Below are positions 1-8,880 of a DNA stretch of 64,000 bases, in pieces. The DNA comes from Mesorhizobium koreense. GTDB taxonomy: Bacteria > Pseudomonadota > Alphaproteobacteria > Rhizobiales > Rhizobiaceae. Under the pieces are notes generated by a model that had not been told where the DNA came from, did no database searches, and worked only from the letters and a program-made list of their open reading frames with translations. Numbering within the stretch: position 1 is the first letter of the stretch; every line of letters begins with the position of its first letter. The DNA lies in NCBI RefSeq assembly GCF_031656215.1, contig NZ_CP134228.1, forward strand, positions 4,669,001-4,733,000. Reading direction: 5' to 3'. The position numbers were made by a program, and so were the translations under genes.

Positions 1-1
1 C

Positions 2-688
2 CTGTCGGACAGCGCCGACGCGGCACCAGCTGTCCAGGTGCTTTCGGAAGCGCTTCCCGACAGGGAGCCAGCCATGGCAAACCCGCAGATCGAGGCCGCC
101 CGCACCGAAGACACTCCTCCCGCAGAAGCCTTGCCGGCCGAGGACGAGCCGCAACTGGCCGAGCACGCGCCGTTGCCTACGCCGCGACCCGAAAGGGTGG
201 AACGGCCGGTGGAGAAAGCCGAAAAGCGCACGACGGAGCCGGAACGGAAAAAACCTGTCCATACCGCCGCAAGGGTTTCCGCGTCGGGGTCGGGCGGACG
301 CGACAGCGCCGACGCCAGGCGCGGCGTGACGGAAGGCAGGACAGATGGGCAGGCGACTTCGTCAAACAACAATGCCCGGATGGCGAGCACGGCGGGCAAT
401 GCGGCCGCCTCCAACTATCCCGGCAAGGTCGTCGCAAAACTGCGTCGAGCCTTGCGCTATCCGTCCGAAGCGCGGAGCCGGCGGCTGAACGGCGTGGCAC
501 AGGTGCGGTTCGTCGTCGGCAGTTCCGGCGATGTCGGCTCGGTCGGGCTCGCGGCCAGTTCGGGCTCGCCGATCCTCGACAAGGCGGCGCTTGCGACCGT
601 CAACCGCGCGGCTCCCTTCCCGCCGATCCCCGAAGGTGCCGGCCGCCGAAGCTGGACCTTCACCGTTCCGCTCGCGTTCGTGCGGTAG
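2..688 (+). CDS. TonB-family energy transducer, 5'-truncated by window edge
   Basis: The reading frame is open to the left edge, so the N-terminus, including any membrane anchor, lies outside the window; the first in-frame start seen is a GTG at 38. The visible part has a long Pro/Glu/Lys/Arg-rich stretch (about residues 25-85), a low-complexity Ser/Gly/Ala linker, and a TonB C-terminal domain over roughly the last 90 residues (YPGKVVAKLRRALRYPSEAR, then NGVAQVRFVV, then a conserved ILDKAALATV segment). TonB proteins pass proton-motive force from ExbB/ExbD to outer-membrane receptors; the proline-rich part spans the periplasm. ExbB/ExbD and receptor genes would be expected to the left. The domain call is firm; the partner system is unknown. 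Confidence 0.85.
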   Translation: MSDSADAAPAVQVLSEALPDREPAMANPQIEAARTEDTPPAEALPAEDEPQLAEHAPLPTPRPERVERPVEKAEKRTTEPERKKPVHTAARVSASGSGGRDSADARRGVTEGRTDGQATSSNNNARMASTAGNAAASNYPGKVVAKLRRALRYPSEARSRRLNGVAQVRFVVGSSGDVGSVGLAASSGSPILDKAALATVNRAAPFPPIPEGAGRRSWTFTVPLAFVR

Positions 689-729
689 CAAGTACCAAGC
701 ACGCCATCGTTCACCCCACCGCTGTCGCA

Positions 730-775
730 GTGCGTCCTTCGAGGCTCGCTTCGCTCGCACCTCAGGATGAGGGAG
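730..775 (+). repeat. 46-bp palindromic repeat, unit A (forward)
   Basis: Runs from GTGCGTCCTTCGAGG through the core GCTCGC-TTC-GCTCGC to CCTCAGGATGAGG and GGAG. The last part folds as CCTCA-GGA-TGAGG. It pairs with the inverted copy at 863-908 across an 87-base spacer. Confidence 0.9.
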
Positions 776-862
776 TCTGTATTCAGTTCCCTACCTGAAC
801 GGCAGGCGGATCGAACAAGGTTCGAAAAATCGAGTGCATCGGACAGCATGGCGTGCACCCAC

Positions 863-908
863 CTCCCTCATCCTGAGGTGCGAGCGAAGCGAGCCTCGAA
901 GGACGCAC
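863..908 (-). repeat. 46-bp palindromic repeat, unit B (reverse)
   Basis: Inverted copy of unit A, with the same TTC core when read on the minus strand. Its inner flank reads GGGAGGTGGGTGC on the minus strand, close to the GGGAGGTTGGTGC flank of units at 25701 and 31811, so the conserved element may extend beyond 46 bp. Confidence 0.9.
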
Positions 909-943
909 CCGAAACTTAAACCGAACCGGCGCAGGGTGGATAA

Positions 944-973
944 GAAATCCCCGCCGGCGAGGGCGGGGATTTC
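944..973 (-). terminator. Hairpin terminator of the sugar ABC operon
   Basis: A perfect 12-bp stem (GAAATCCCCGCC paired with GGCGGGGATTTC, loop of 6) lies 40 bases beyond the stop of the sugar-binding protein gene. On the minus strand it is followed by TTATCC, a weak T-tract. The position and stem strength suggest a transcription terminator for the three-gene ABC operon. Confidence 0.65.
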
Positions 974-1013
974 GAGTATCGAACCGGTCTTGACCGGCAT
1001 GGCAATTCCCAAA

Positions 1014-1961
1014 TCAGAACGGCGAATCCGGGAAGTAGAAATCCTTGGCGTTGTCCTTGGTGATCAGGGTCGCGTCGAGGATGTAGTTGCCGCGCACCGG
1101 CACCTTGTCATAGAGGTTCGATGCCGTCAGTTCCATGGCAGTGCCGATCATGGCCGGCGGATAAAGCACGTCCACCGGGATCAGCTTGTCGCCGTCCATG
1201 ACCTTCTTAACCATGTCCTTGGAGCCGGCGCCGGCGATGACATACTGGATGTCCGTGCGCTTGGCCTGCTCGATCGCCTGCAGCACGCCGACGGCCATGT
1301 CGTCGTCCTGGCACCACACCACGTCGATCTTCGGATATTTGGTCAGATAGTCCTGCATGACCTTGAAGGCGTCGTCGCGGTTCCAGTTGCCGAACTGCTT
1401 CTCCAGCACCTTGACGTTCGAGCCGGCGATCGCCTTGTCGAAGCCGTCCTGGCGCTGCTGGTCGATCGGGATCGGCAGGCCGCGAATGACGACCACCTGC
1501 GCGTCCGGCGTCTTCTCCTTGATATAATTGCCGGCGACCTCGCCGAGCGCCGGGTTGTTGCCCGCCACATAGAGGTCACGCACCGAATTGTCGTTGTTGG
1601 AAGGCGCGCGGTCGACCAGCGTCACGAAGGCGCCCTTGTCCTTCACCTGCTTGATCGCGTTGACCAGCGGATCGGGATCGGACGGCAGGATGACCAGCGC
1701 GTTGATGCCCTGCACGGCCAGGTCCTGCAGCGCATTCGCCTGGCTTGCCGCATCCGGCGAGGTCTTGACGATGACGTTGAGGCCCGGATGCTCGGCCATC
1801 AAAAGCTTGGCCACGCGCTCGGCGTGATAGACCACGCCGGCGGTCCAGCCATGGTCGGCAGCCGGGATGGACACGCCCATCGTGAATTTCTGATCGTCGG
1901 CGTGGGCGACGCCGACAAGGGCGGCCATTGCGACCGCCATGCCTATCAACATTCTACGCAT
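1014..1961 (-). CDS. Sugar ABC transporter substrate-binding protein (RbsB-like)
   Basis: 315 residues with a Sec signal peptide (MRRMLIGMAVAMAALVGVAHA), then a periplasmic-binding-protein type 1 fold (KFTMGVSIPAADHGWTAGV near the N-terminus, a VILPSDPDPL segment, and VVWCQDDDMAVG near residue 215). Members bind a sugar in the periplasm and deliver it to a permease/ATPase pair. It is the last gene of a minus-strand operon of ATPase, permease and binding protein, 88 bases after the permease; the binding protein is often first in such operons. The substrate cannot be read from sequence; a pentose, hexose or polyol is likely. Confidence 0.85.
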   Translation of the reverse strand: MRRMLIGMAVAMAALVGVAHADDQKFTMGVSIPAADHGWTAGVVYHAERVAKLLMAEHPGLNVIVKTSPDAASQANALQDLAVQGINALVILPSDPDPLVNAIKQVKDKGAFVTLVDRAPSNNDNSVRDLYVAGNNPALGEVAGNYIKEKTPDAQVVVIRGLPIPIDQQRQDGFDKAIAGSNVKVLEKQFGNWNRDDAFKVMQDYLTKYPKIDVVWCQDDDMAVGVLQAIEQAKRTDIQYVIAGAGSKDMVKKVMDGDKLIPVDVLYPPAMIGTAMELTASNLYDKVPVRGNYILDATLITKDNAKDFYFPDSPF

Positions 1962-2049
1962 TATAGTCTCCCTTGTTCCCGAGGTTTCTATGGACGTACC
2001 GGGCCCCCAGTATACCCGGCCGGAGCGCGGGGTGCTCCGAATTTAAAGC

Positions 2050-3060
2050 TCAGTTCCGGCGCATCAGGGAACGCTGCACCAGCATCGCGATGATGATGAT
2101 GGCGCCCTGGATCGCCCCGATCAGATATTCGCTGATGAAGTTCGACAAGAGCATGATGTTGCCAACGATCTCCAGAATGAAAGCGCCGCAGATCGTGCCC
2201 CAGATGCGGCCGACGCCGCCACGCAACGCGGTGCCGCCGACGACGACGGCGGTGATCGCCTGCAATTCCCACAGCGTGCCCGTCGTCGCCGAGGTCGAGC
2301 CGAGGCGCGGCACGTAGAGCAGCACGGCGACCGCCACGCAAAGCCCCTGGATGATGTAGGTCACGGTGCGCACGCGATTCACCGGAATGCCGGAATAGCG
2401 CGCCACATCCTCGTTCGACCCGACCGCGATCACATGACGGCCGTAGCGCGTGCGATAAAGCACGAACGCGCCGATGGCCGCGGTCACGACGATGATGATG
2501 ATCGGCACCGGCACGCCGAGCACCTGGCCGAAATAGGCCGGCCGGTACAGATTCTGCAGATCCGGCGAGCGCAGCGTGATGGCCCCGCCCTGCGACAGCC
2601 ATGTGGTGAGCCCCCGGAAGATGCCCATTGTGCCGAGCGTGGCGATGAAAGGTTCGATCTGGAAGACGGTGGTGATGATGCCGTTCGCCCAGCCGCAGGC
2701 CGCGCCGATAAGCACCGCCAGCACCATCGCCGCCACCAGCATCAGGGCCGGATTGGCGATGGCGCCGCTGTTCATGAACATGATCATGAGGCTCGCGACG
2801 AAGGCGACCATGGAGCCCACAGAAAGGTCGAGCCCGCCGGCGGAGATGACGAAGGTAGCGCCGACCGCGATGATGGCGATGAAGGCGCTGCGCGTCAGTA
2901 CGTTGAGCAGATTGGCGACACCGAGAAAGTTCGGGTTGGCGAAAGCGCCGAGGACCAGGAGAAGCAACAGCGCCACGAAAGGCGCAACGGCCCTCAGATC
3001 CATGTCCTTCCAGGATCGTTGCGTCTTGGCCGAGCGGGCAGCGAGATCGGTCATGTTCAC
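2050..3060 (-). CDS. Sugar ABC transporter permease (RbsC-like)
   Basis: 336 residues, almost entirely hydrophobic, with about eight to ten membrane segments and the family pattern FVISAGGLDLSVGSMVAF near residue 75. Also seen is the region AVGSNEDVARYSGIPVNRV, which in this family contacts the ATPase. It belongs to the BPD_transp_2 / RbsC family of inner-membrane permeases for sugars. Its start overlaps the end of the ATPase gene by 4 bases, indicating translational coupling. Length and motifs are normal for the family. Confidence 0.88.
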   Translation of the reverse strand: MNMTDLAARSAKTQRSWKDMDLRAVAPFVALLLLLVLGAFANPNFLGVANLLNVLTRSAFIAIIAVGATFVISAGGLDLSVGSMVAFVASLMIMFMNSGAIANPALMLVAAMVLAVLIGAACGWANGIITTVFQIEPFIATLGTMGIFRGLTTWLSQGGAITLRSPDLQNLYRPAYFGQVLGVPVPIIIIVVTAAIGAFVLYRTRYGRHVIAVGSNEDVARYSGIPVNRVRTVTYIIQGLCVAVAVLLYVPRLGSTSATTGTLWELQAITAVVVGGTALRGGVGRIWGTICGAFILEIVGNIMLLSNFISEYLIGAIQGAIIIIAMLVQRSLMRRN

Positions 3061-4592
3061 TCCGCCACCAGGGCGGCCTCCTCGGATGTGGCGCCGGTCG
3101 CCAGGACGACGATTTCGTTCTCGGTCATATGTTCGCCCGTCACCTCGCCGACGATGCGGCCGGCGCGCATGACGACGATGCGGTCGCAGATGCCGATCAG
3201 TTCCGGCATTTCGGACGAGATGACGATCACCGACTTGCCCTCTTCGGCAAGCCGGGCGATGAATTTGTAGATCTGTTCCTTGGTGCCGATATCGATGCCG
3301 CGTGTCGGCTCGTCGATGACGACGATTTCCGGTTCCAGCATCATCATCTTGGCGAGCAGCAATTTCTGCTGGTTGCCGCCGGAAAGCTGGCCGGCCAGCA
3401 TCTCCTTGCGGCCGGCGCGGATGTCGAACTCGCCGATCGCCTCGTCGAGCGCGGCGCGCTCCTTCTTCCGGTCGATGACGAGGCCGCGCATGAAGCGGCC
3501 GAGCGAGGCGAGCGTGAGATTGACGCGGAGATCCTGCAGGAGAAGCAGGCCCTTCCCCTTCCGGTCCTCACTCAGATAGACGATGCCGGCGCGCATGCTG
3601 TCATGCACATTGGCGAAGTGGGCCGACTTGCCGGCAAGCTTCACCGTGCCGTGCGCGGTCCTCAAGCCTACGACGCCTTCCAGAAGTTCGGTGCGGCCGG
3701 CGCCTACCAGGCCGGCAAAGCCTAGAATCTCTCCCTTGCCGAGCGTGAAAGAGGCATGGCTGGCATAACCCGGAACCGAAAAATCGTCGACCTCGAGCGC
3801 CGGCTCCCGCTCCGCGTGGGCATGACGATCGGGATAGAGCTTGGAGACGTCGCGGCCGACCATCAGGCGGGCCATGTCGACCGGCTGGAGATCGGCGGCG
3901 GGATGCGTCGCCACCAGATTGCCGTCGCGCAGCACGGAGACCGTATCGGCGATCGCCTTCACCTCCGGCAAGCGGTGCGAGATGTAGAGCACCGCGATCC
4001 CGGAATTGCGTATGTCGTCGATCACCTTCAAGAGCGCTTCGGTTTCGATCGGCGTGAGCGATGCGGTCGGCTCGTCGAAGATGGCGACGCGGTGCGGCAC
4101 CAGAAGAGCGCGCGCGATCTGCACAAGCTGGCGCTGCGCGATGGAAAGCCGCCCGACCACGACCCTCGGCTCGATCTCCGCGCCCAAATTGCGCACCGCC
4201 TTTGCCGCGCGTTCGTTCATGACGCGGTCATCGACCATGAGCCCGTTGGAAAGCTCGCGGCCGAGGAAAAGGTTCTGCGCGACGGTGAGATCGGGCGCCA
4301 GCAGGATTTCCTGATGGACAAGAACGATGCCGCGCGTTTCGGCATCGACGGGTCCGGTGAAGATCACCGGCTCGCCGTCGATGCGGATCGTGCCTTTCGT
4401 CGGCTCCAGGTGGCCGGCGAGGATCTTCATCAGCGTCGACTTGCCGGCGCCGTTCTCGCCGATGATGGCGTGCACCTTGCCCGCGTGAAAGGAGAGGCCG
4501 ATGTCGCGCAGAACCTCGACCGGGCCGAAGGATTTGGACAATCCTTCCACCCGCATGACCGGCACGGTACGGATCCCCGTTGCGTCAGCCAT
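3057..4592 (-). CDS. Sugar ABC transporter ATP-binding protein (RbsA-like, two ABC domains)
   Basis: 511 residues with two fused nucleotide-binding domains, typical of RbsA/MglA/XylG. The N-terminal half has Walker A GENGAGKST (about residue 43) and Walker B AIFDEPTAS. The C-terminal half has the degenerate Walker A GLVGAGRTE seen in this family, the signature LSGGNQQKLLLAKM and Walker B VVIDEPTRGIDIG. It energises the permease encoded next. It is the first gene of the operon, so the promoter should lie just to the right of 4592. No LacI-type or DeoR-type regulator is adjacent. Confidence 0.9.
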   Translation of the reverse strand: MADATGIRTVPVMRVEGLSKSFGPVEVLRDIGLSFHAGKVHAIIGENGAGKSTLMKILAGHLEPTKGTIRIDGEPVIFTGPVDAETRGIVLVHQEILLAPDLTVAQNLFLGRELSNGLMVDDRVMNERAAKAVRNLGAEIEPRVVVGRLSIAQRQLVQIARALLVPHRVAIFDEPTASLTPIETEALLKVIDDIRNSGIAVLYISHRLPEVKAIADTVSVLRDGNLVATHPAADLQPVDMARLMVGRDVSKLYPDRHAHAEREPALEVDDFSVPGYASHASFTLGKGEILGFAGLVGAGRTELLEGVVGLRTAHGTVKLAGKSAHFANVHDSMRAGIVYLSEDRKGKGLLLLQDLRVNLTLASLGRFMRGLVIDRKKERAALDEAIGEFDIRAGRKEMLAGQLSGGNQQKLLLAKMMMLEPEIVVIDEPTRGIDIGTKEQIYKFIARLAEEGKSVIVISSEMPELIGICDRIVVMRAGRIVGEVTGEHMTENEIVVLATGATSEEAALVAE

Positions 4593-4733
4593 CAGCAGCA
4601 GCCGCCTCCCTTCGGGGCCGAACCATGAAGAGCCATCTGAAATCGGTTCTGCTAATTCTCATCAACCCCTATCGGCTTGTTTCCTTCCTGTTTCTGCCCA
4701 CGAACGAGCAATCGCGGCAGGTTCTAAACCGAT

Positions 4734-4746
4734 TAGCGTGAAGCGT
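4734..4746. promoter_or_regulatory. Candidate operator upstream of the sugar ABC operon
   Basis: CTAAACCGATTAG is palindromic at five of six pairs around its centre. Its right part is the inverse of AATCGGTT at 4641-4648, about 96 bases nearer the operon. Two related sites upstream of a sugar importer suit a LacI-type repressor. This is inference only; no regulator gene is adjacent. Confidence 0.3.
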
Positions 4747-5355
4747 CCTTCTTCGCAATCCACAAGCTGCGTTTGGGCGCGCCGGCTCCTGAACTTCCTG
4801 TTACCGCTGCGTCGCGAGGCCGACAAAACTAGTGGGGTTCCGCATCCGGCATTTCATACGTCATCCTCGCCACGCTGCCTGTCGGCCCTGGCCATTGTTC
4901 AGTCGGGAAGCGGGGCGCGCGGCCGTGCCTTCCGAATTGAAACAGGTGGCGCGACACACGCGCCCCACCGGCGATTTCTGTTCCCGCCTGTTCCGCTGCT
5001 CCCAGAGCCTCACGCTGAACCTGCCGAAGGGTAGTCACTCCGAACAGGTTCGGTGCTCGTCCCGGGGTCTGTGTGCCTTCTACCGGCACGCAGGGGTCAT
5101 AGTGCCCCCAGGGGAACCTCCAGACGGGACCTCCCCGGCCATGATGCCACGTCAGCATCACGGCGGAGGCGCCGGCTCCTCCCCACGCAATCACCGTCAT
5201 GATCGGTGTTCCCGATGGGAGGAACTGACGGGCATTATGGAGGAAGGGAAAAGAGCGTGGAGAGAAAGGGCGCAAAAAATTGCGGGAAGCGCGGAGATCG
5301 GCGGTTTTGGAAGGCAACCGGGCGCAGGTTTATCCACGTCCTGTTCGGCCCGGCA

Positions 5356-5415
5356 CCCCTCATCCGACCGAGCTTCGCTCGGCCACCTTCTCCCACAAGG
5401 GGCGAAGGGGGAGCG
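5356..5415. repeat. Second-family palindromic repeat (CCCCTCATCCGACC type)
   Basis: The element starts CCCCTCATCCGACC, contains the perfect hairpin CCGAGC-TTC-GCTCGG (5368-5382), continues CACCTTCTCCCACAAG and ends GGGCGAAGGGG. This layout is familiar from intergenic repeats of Hyphomicrobiales and is distinct from the 46-bp family, although it has the same TTC loop. Only one clear copy is present here. Confidence 0.7.
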
Positions 5416-5420
5416 TGGCA

Positions 5421-5510
5421 ATGCCCGCTCCTGTGCCGAAAGACATCAACGGTGTTTGCGACACCATCATCGCCTATGCGCGGGATGCCGGTTTGCAGCC
5501 GTGGCGATGA
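5421..5510 (+). CDS. Possible 29-residue small protein
   Basis: An ATG at 5421 opens 29 codons, [18 protein letters not shown] then [18 protein letters not shown] at about 5408-5413 lies 7 bases upstream, but that purine stretch belongs to the end of the second-family repeat at 5356-5415. The peptide has no recognisable domain or signal. It could be a real small protein, a relic of a larger gene, or chance. Confidence 0.22.
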   Translation: MPAPVPKDINGVCDTIIAYARDAGLQPWR

Positions 5511-5652
5511 CAGCGCTTCCCCGTCCCTCGTTGGTGAAGCGTATCCCTTTGTCAGCATCTTGCCCGGCCGGGTGGCAAAGGACACAGGACTCCCCTACAT
5601 AGTCGCGACCGTCGGCACTTCCCGTGCGCCCGCCTCTTCAAACGGCCGATCC

Positions 5653-6579
5653 ATGCAACCGATCATCTCCATCCGCGACCTGTCCAAGACCTATGCGTCC
5701 GGCTTCAAGGCGCTGAAGACGATCAATCTGGAGATCGAGAAGGGCGAGATCTTCGCCCTGCTCGGCCCGAACGGCGCCGGCAAGACGACGCTCATCAGCA
5801 TCATCTGCGGCATCGTCAATCCAGGCGACGGCAAGGTGACGGTCGCAGGCCACGACATCGTCCTGGAATACCGTGCGGCGCGCTCGCTGATCGGGCTGGT
5901 GCCGCAGGAACTGACGACGGATGCGTTCGAAACGGTGTTCGCCACGGTCAGCTACAGCCGCGGCCTTTTCGGCAAGCCGAGGGACGATGCGATCGTGGAA
6001 AGAACGCTTCGCGCGCTTTCGCTCTGGGACAAGAAGGATTCCAAGATCGTCACGCTCTCGGGCGGCATGAAGCGACGCGTCATGATCGCCAAGGCGCTGG
6101 CGCATGAACCGTCGATCCTGTTCCTCGACGAGCCGACGGCGGGCGTGGACGTGGAACTGAGGCGCGATATGTGGGAACTGGTGCGCTCGCTTCGCGCGAC
6201 CGGCGTCACCGTCATCCTCACCACGCACTATATCGAGGAGGCCGAGGAGATGGCCGACCGCGTCGGCGTCATCAACAAGGGCGAACTGATCCTCGTGCAG
6301 GAAAAAGCCGAGTTGATGCGGCGGCTCGGCAAGAAGCAGCTCACCCTGCAACTCCTCGATCCGCTCGATCGGGTACCGGAAAGCCTCGGCGGCTACGGCC
6401 TCGAACGCGCGGACGACGGCAAGGCGCTGGTCTATACCTACGATACGCAGGGCGAGCGCACCGGCATCACCGCGCTTCTCGCCGACGTCGCCGCCGCCGG
6501 CATCCGCTTTCGCGACCTGCAGACGGACCAGAGTTCGCTGGAGGACATCTTCGTCAATCTGGTGAGCGAACGGTCATGA
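5653..6579 (+). CDS. ABC transporter ATP-binding protein (YadG-like)
   Basis: 308 residues from ATG 5653 ([18 protein letters not shown]). Earlier in-frame starts would add unrelated repeat-derived sequence. It has Walker A GPNGAGKT (about residue 39), signature [10 protein letters not shown], Walker B ILFLDEP and the H-loop [14 protein letters not shown]. The C-terminal extension of about 90 residues is usual in exporter-type ATPases that partner ABC-2 permeases. The next gene overlaps by 4 bases (ATGA) and encodes that permease, so the two form a complete exporter. The substrate is unknown. Confidence 0.88.
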   Translation: MQPIISIRDLSKTYASGFKALKTINLEIEKGEIFALLGPNGAGKTTLISIICGIVNPGDGKVTVAGHDIVLEYRAARSLIGLVPQELTTDAFETVFATVSYSRGLFGKPRDDAIVERTLRALSLWDKKDSKIVTLSGGMKRRVMIAKALAHEPSILFLDEPTAGVDVELRRDMWELVRSLRATGVTVILTTHYIEEAEEMADRVGVINKGELILVQEKAELMRRLGKKQLTLQLLDPLDRVPESLGGYGLERADDGKALVYTYDTQGERTGITALLADVAAAGIRFRDLQTDQSSLEDIFVNLVSERS

Positions 6580-7337
6580 ATTTCCAGGCGATGAAGGCAA
6601 TCTACCTCTACGAGATGGCGCGCTGGGGACGCACCAAGCTGCAAAGCGTCATCTCGCCGGTGATTTCGACCTCGCTCTATTTCATCGTCTTCGGCGCAGC
6701 AATCGGCTCGCGCATCAGCGAAGTGGACGGCGTCAGCTACGGCGCCTTCATCGTGCCGGGATTGCTGATGCTGTCGCTGTTGCAGCAAAGCGTCTCCAAC
6801 GCCTCCTTCGGTATCTATTTCCCGAAATTCGTCGGTACGATCTACGAGCTCCTTTCCGCGCCGATCTCCTATCTGGAAATCGTGGCGAGCTTCGTCGGCG
6901 CGGCGGCGACGAAGTCGATCATTCTCGGCCTCATCATCCTGGCGACGGCGGCGCTATTCGTACCGCTCAGGATAGAGCATCCGCTGGTCATGGTGCTGTT
7001 CCTGGTGCTGACGGCGGTGACCTTCAGCCTGCTCGGCTTCATCATCGGCATCTGGGCCGACGGTTTCGAGAAGCTGCAGATCGTGCCGCTCCTGATCATC
7101 ACGCCGCTCACCTTCCTCGGCGGCAGCTTCTATTCCATCAAGATGTTGCCGCCGCTCTGGCAGACGATCACGTTGTTCAACCCGGTGATCTATCTGGTCA
7201 GCGGCTTCCGCTGGAGCTTCTACGGGCAGGCCGACGTCGATGTCGGCGCGAGCCTCGGCATGACCTTCGTCTTCCTCGCCATATGCCTCGCCATCGTGGC
7301 GTGGATCTTCAAGACCGGCTACCGGCTGAAGACGTGA
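6576..7337 (+). CDS. ABC-2 type permease (YadH-like)
   Basis: 253 residues starting [17 protein letters not shown] at ATG 6576, inside the ATPase stop. About six membrane segments are visible, for example [20 protein letters not shown] and the C-terminal [17 protein letters not shown]. The pattern [17 protein letters not shown] is typical of ABC-2 / YadH permeases. With the preceding ATPase it should form an inner-membrane exporter. Drug and polysaccharide exporters share this fold, so the cargo is not assignable. Confidence 0.87.
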   Translation: MNFQAMKAIYLYEMARWGRTKLQSVISPVISTSLYFIVFGAAIGSRISEVDGVSYGAFIVPGLLMLSLLQQSVSNASFGIYFPKFVGTIYELLSAPISYLEIVASFVGAAATKSIILGLIILATAALFVPLRIEHPLVMVLFLVLTAVTFSLLGFIIGIWADGFEKLQIVPLLIITPLTFLGGSFYSIKMLPPLWQTITLFNPVIYLVSGFRWSFYGQADVDVGASLGMTFVFLAICLAIVAWIFKTGYRLKT

Positions 7338-7491
7338 TCCGCCTGGCCCAGGGAACGGCCTTTGCCGGAATGATGATCCTTTTGGATGATTATTCCTTTG
7401 AGGCTCCTGACCGCGCTGGCATTTTCGCCGCGCCCGCCGGCCTTGCCACAGGCGTGCCGCGCGTCCGATATAGACGCCGGGAGATATGATC

Positions 7492-8880
7492 ATGAGCCGC
7501 CTCAACGGACCCTACGCATCCGTCCTCGACCTCGTCGGGGAGACGCCCATCGTCGAACTGACGAAATTCGACACGGGCAAATGCCGCCTCTTCATCAAGC
7601 TCGAAAGCCAGAACCCCGGCGGCTCGATCAAGGACCGCATCGCGCTTTCCATGATCGCGGATGCCGAGCGCGACGGCAGGCTGGCGCCGGGCGGTACGAT
7701 CATCGAGGCGACGGCCGGCAACACAGGCCTTGGACTCGCGCAAGTAGGGATTCCAAAGGGCTATCGCATTGTTCTCATCGTTCCTGACAAGATGTCGCGC
7801 GAGAAGGTGCAGCATCTGCGCGCGCTGGGCGCCGAGGTGCGGCTGACGCGTTCCGACGTCGGCAAGGGGCATCCGGAATATTATCAGGATATGGCGGAGA
7901 AGCTGGCGGCGGAAACGCCCGGCGCCTTCTACGCCAACCAGTTCTCCAACCCGTCCAACCCCGCCGCGCATGAACGCACCACCGGCCCCGAGATCTGGGA
8001 GCAACTCGGCCACGATGTCGATGCAGTGGTGGTCGGCGTCGGCTCGGGCGGCACGCTCACCGGGCTCGGGCGCTTCTTCGCGAAAGTGTCGCCGAAGACG
8101 GAGATGGTGCTCGCCGACCCGGCTGGGTCCGTGCTGGCGCCGCTCATCAAGACCGGCAAGATGATCGAGCCGGGAAGCTGGACCGTGGAGGGCATCGGCG
8201 AGGATTTCGTGCCGCCCAACGCCGACCTGTCGCTGGTGAAGAAGGCCTACTCCATTCCCGACAAGCAGAGCATGCTCGCCGTACGCGAACTCTTGTCGAA
8301 GGAAGGCATCCTCGCCGGCTCGTCTTCCGGCACGCTGCTTTCCGCCGCGCTGCGCTACTGCCGCGAGCAGACTGAGCCGAAGCGCGTCGTCACCTTCGTT
8401 TGCGACAGCGGCAACAAATACCTTTCCAAGGTCTTCGACGATGTGTGGCTCGCCGAGCAGGGCCTGTCCGACCGCGAGGCGCATGGCAATCTCTCCGACC
8501 TCGTCGCCCGCTCGCACCGGGAAGGCGCGACGCTCTATGTCGGCCCGGACGAGACGCTGCTCAACGCCTATGGACGGATGCGGCGCGGCGACGTCTCGCA
8601 ACTGCCGGTACTCGACGGCGGCAGGCTCGTCGGCATCGTCGATGAGGGCGACATTCTTTCCGCGGTCGACGGCTCCTATGAGGGGCGCTGGGACCGCTTC
8701 AACGCGCCGGTGCGCACGGCCATGGCAAGCGAATTGCACACGCTCCAGGCCAGCCAGACGCTCGACGCGCTATTGCCTATCTTCGACCGCAACGAGGTCG
8801 CCATCATCTTCGACGGCGACGAATTCGTCGGGCTGGTCACCCGCATCGATCTCATCAACCATCTGAGGCGCGCCCGATGA
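7492..8880 (+). CDS. cbs: Cystathionine beta-synthase
   Basis: PLP enzyme that condenses serine and homocysteine to cystathionine. The N-terminal part has the PLP-lysine motif NPGGSIKDRIAL (about residue 46) and the ATAGNTGLGLA loop. The last 120 residues carry two CBS domains (VGPDETLLNAYGRMRRGD, then LVGIVDEGDIL), giving 462 residues. ATG 7492 is chosen because GGGAG (7479-7483) lies 8 bases upstream; an ATG at 7486 is too close to it. The next gene overlaps by 4 bases and encodes the next pathway enzyme, so together they run reverse transsulfuration from homocysteine to cysteine. Confidence 0.88.
   Translation: MSRLNGPYASVLDLVGETPIVELTKFDTGKCRLFIKLESQNPGGSIKDRIALSMIADAERDGRLAPGGTIIEATAGNTGLGLAQVGIPKGYRIVLIVPDKMSREKVQHLRALGAEVRLTRSDVGKGHPEYYQDMAEKLAAETPGAFYANQFSNPSNPAAHERTTGPEIWEQLGHDVDAVVVGVGSGGTLTGLGRFFAKVSPKTEMVLADPAGSVLAPLIKTGKMIEPGSWTVEGIGEDFVPPNADLSLVKKAYSIPDKQSMLAVRELLSKEGILAGSSSGTLLSAALRYCREQTEPKRVVTFVCDSGNKYLSKVFDDVWLAEQGLSDREAHGNLSDLVARSHREGATLYVGPDETLLNAYGRMRRGDVSQLPVLDGGRLVGIVDEGDILSAVDGSYEGRWDRFNAPVRTAMASELHTLQASQTLDALLPIFDRNEVAIIFDGDEFVGLVTRIDLINHLRRAR

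Larger units (their letters stand above)
689..1013. other. Intergenic region: inverted repeat pair and terminator
   Basis: These 325 bases separate the convergent TonB gene (+) and the sugar-binding protein gene (-). They hold repeat units A and B in inverted orientation and a strong hairpin at 944-973. I see no credible gene; the long plus-strand frame across here is antisense to the binding-protein gene. Confidence 0.7.
4593..5652. other. 1.06-kb region with no convincing gene: promoter area and repeat mosaic
   Basis: This separates two divergent ABC operons. Next to the sugar operon (4640-4746) are AATCGGTT (4641-4648) and its inverted match AACCGATT (4737-4744); the latter sits in the near-palindrome CTAAACCGATTAG (4734-4746), a possible operator. 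Around 5010-5035 is a CCTCACGCTGAACCTGCCG block resembling a widespread alphaproteobacterial interspersed repeat, followed by a GTGTGCC/GGCACGC hairpin near 5070-5090. At 5356-5415 is a second repeat type. A 29-codon open frame lies at 5421-5510. Longer open frames here show no recognisable domain. Confidence 0.55.

Noticed and set aside
834-2093. 419-residue plus-strand open frame
   Set aside because: It is antisense to the well-supported sugar-binding protein gene and begins inside a repeat; no domain is visible.
4829-5317. 162-residue minus-strand frame in the long intergenic region
   Set aside because: Its middle is repeat-like sequence and it has no recognisable domain or credible start; it was kept only as part of the region description.
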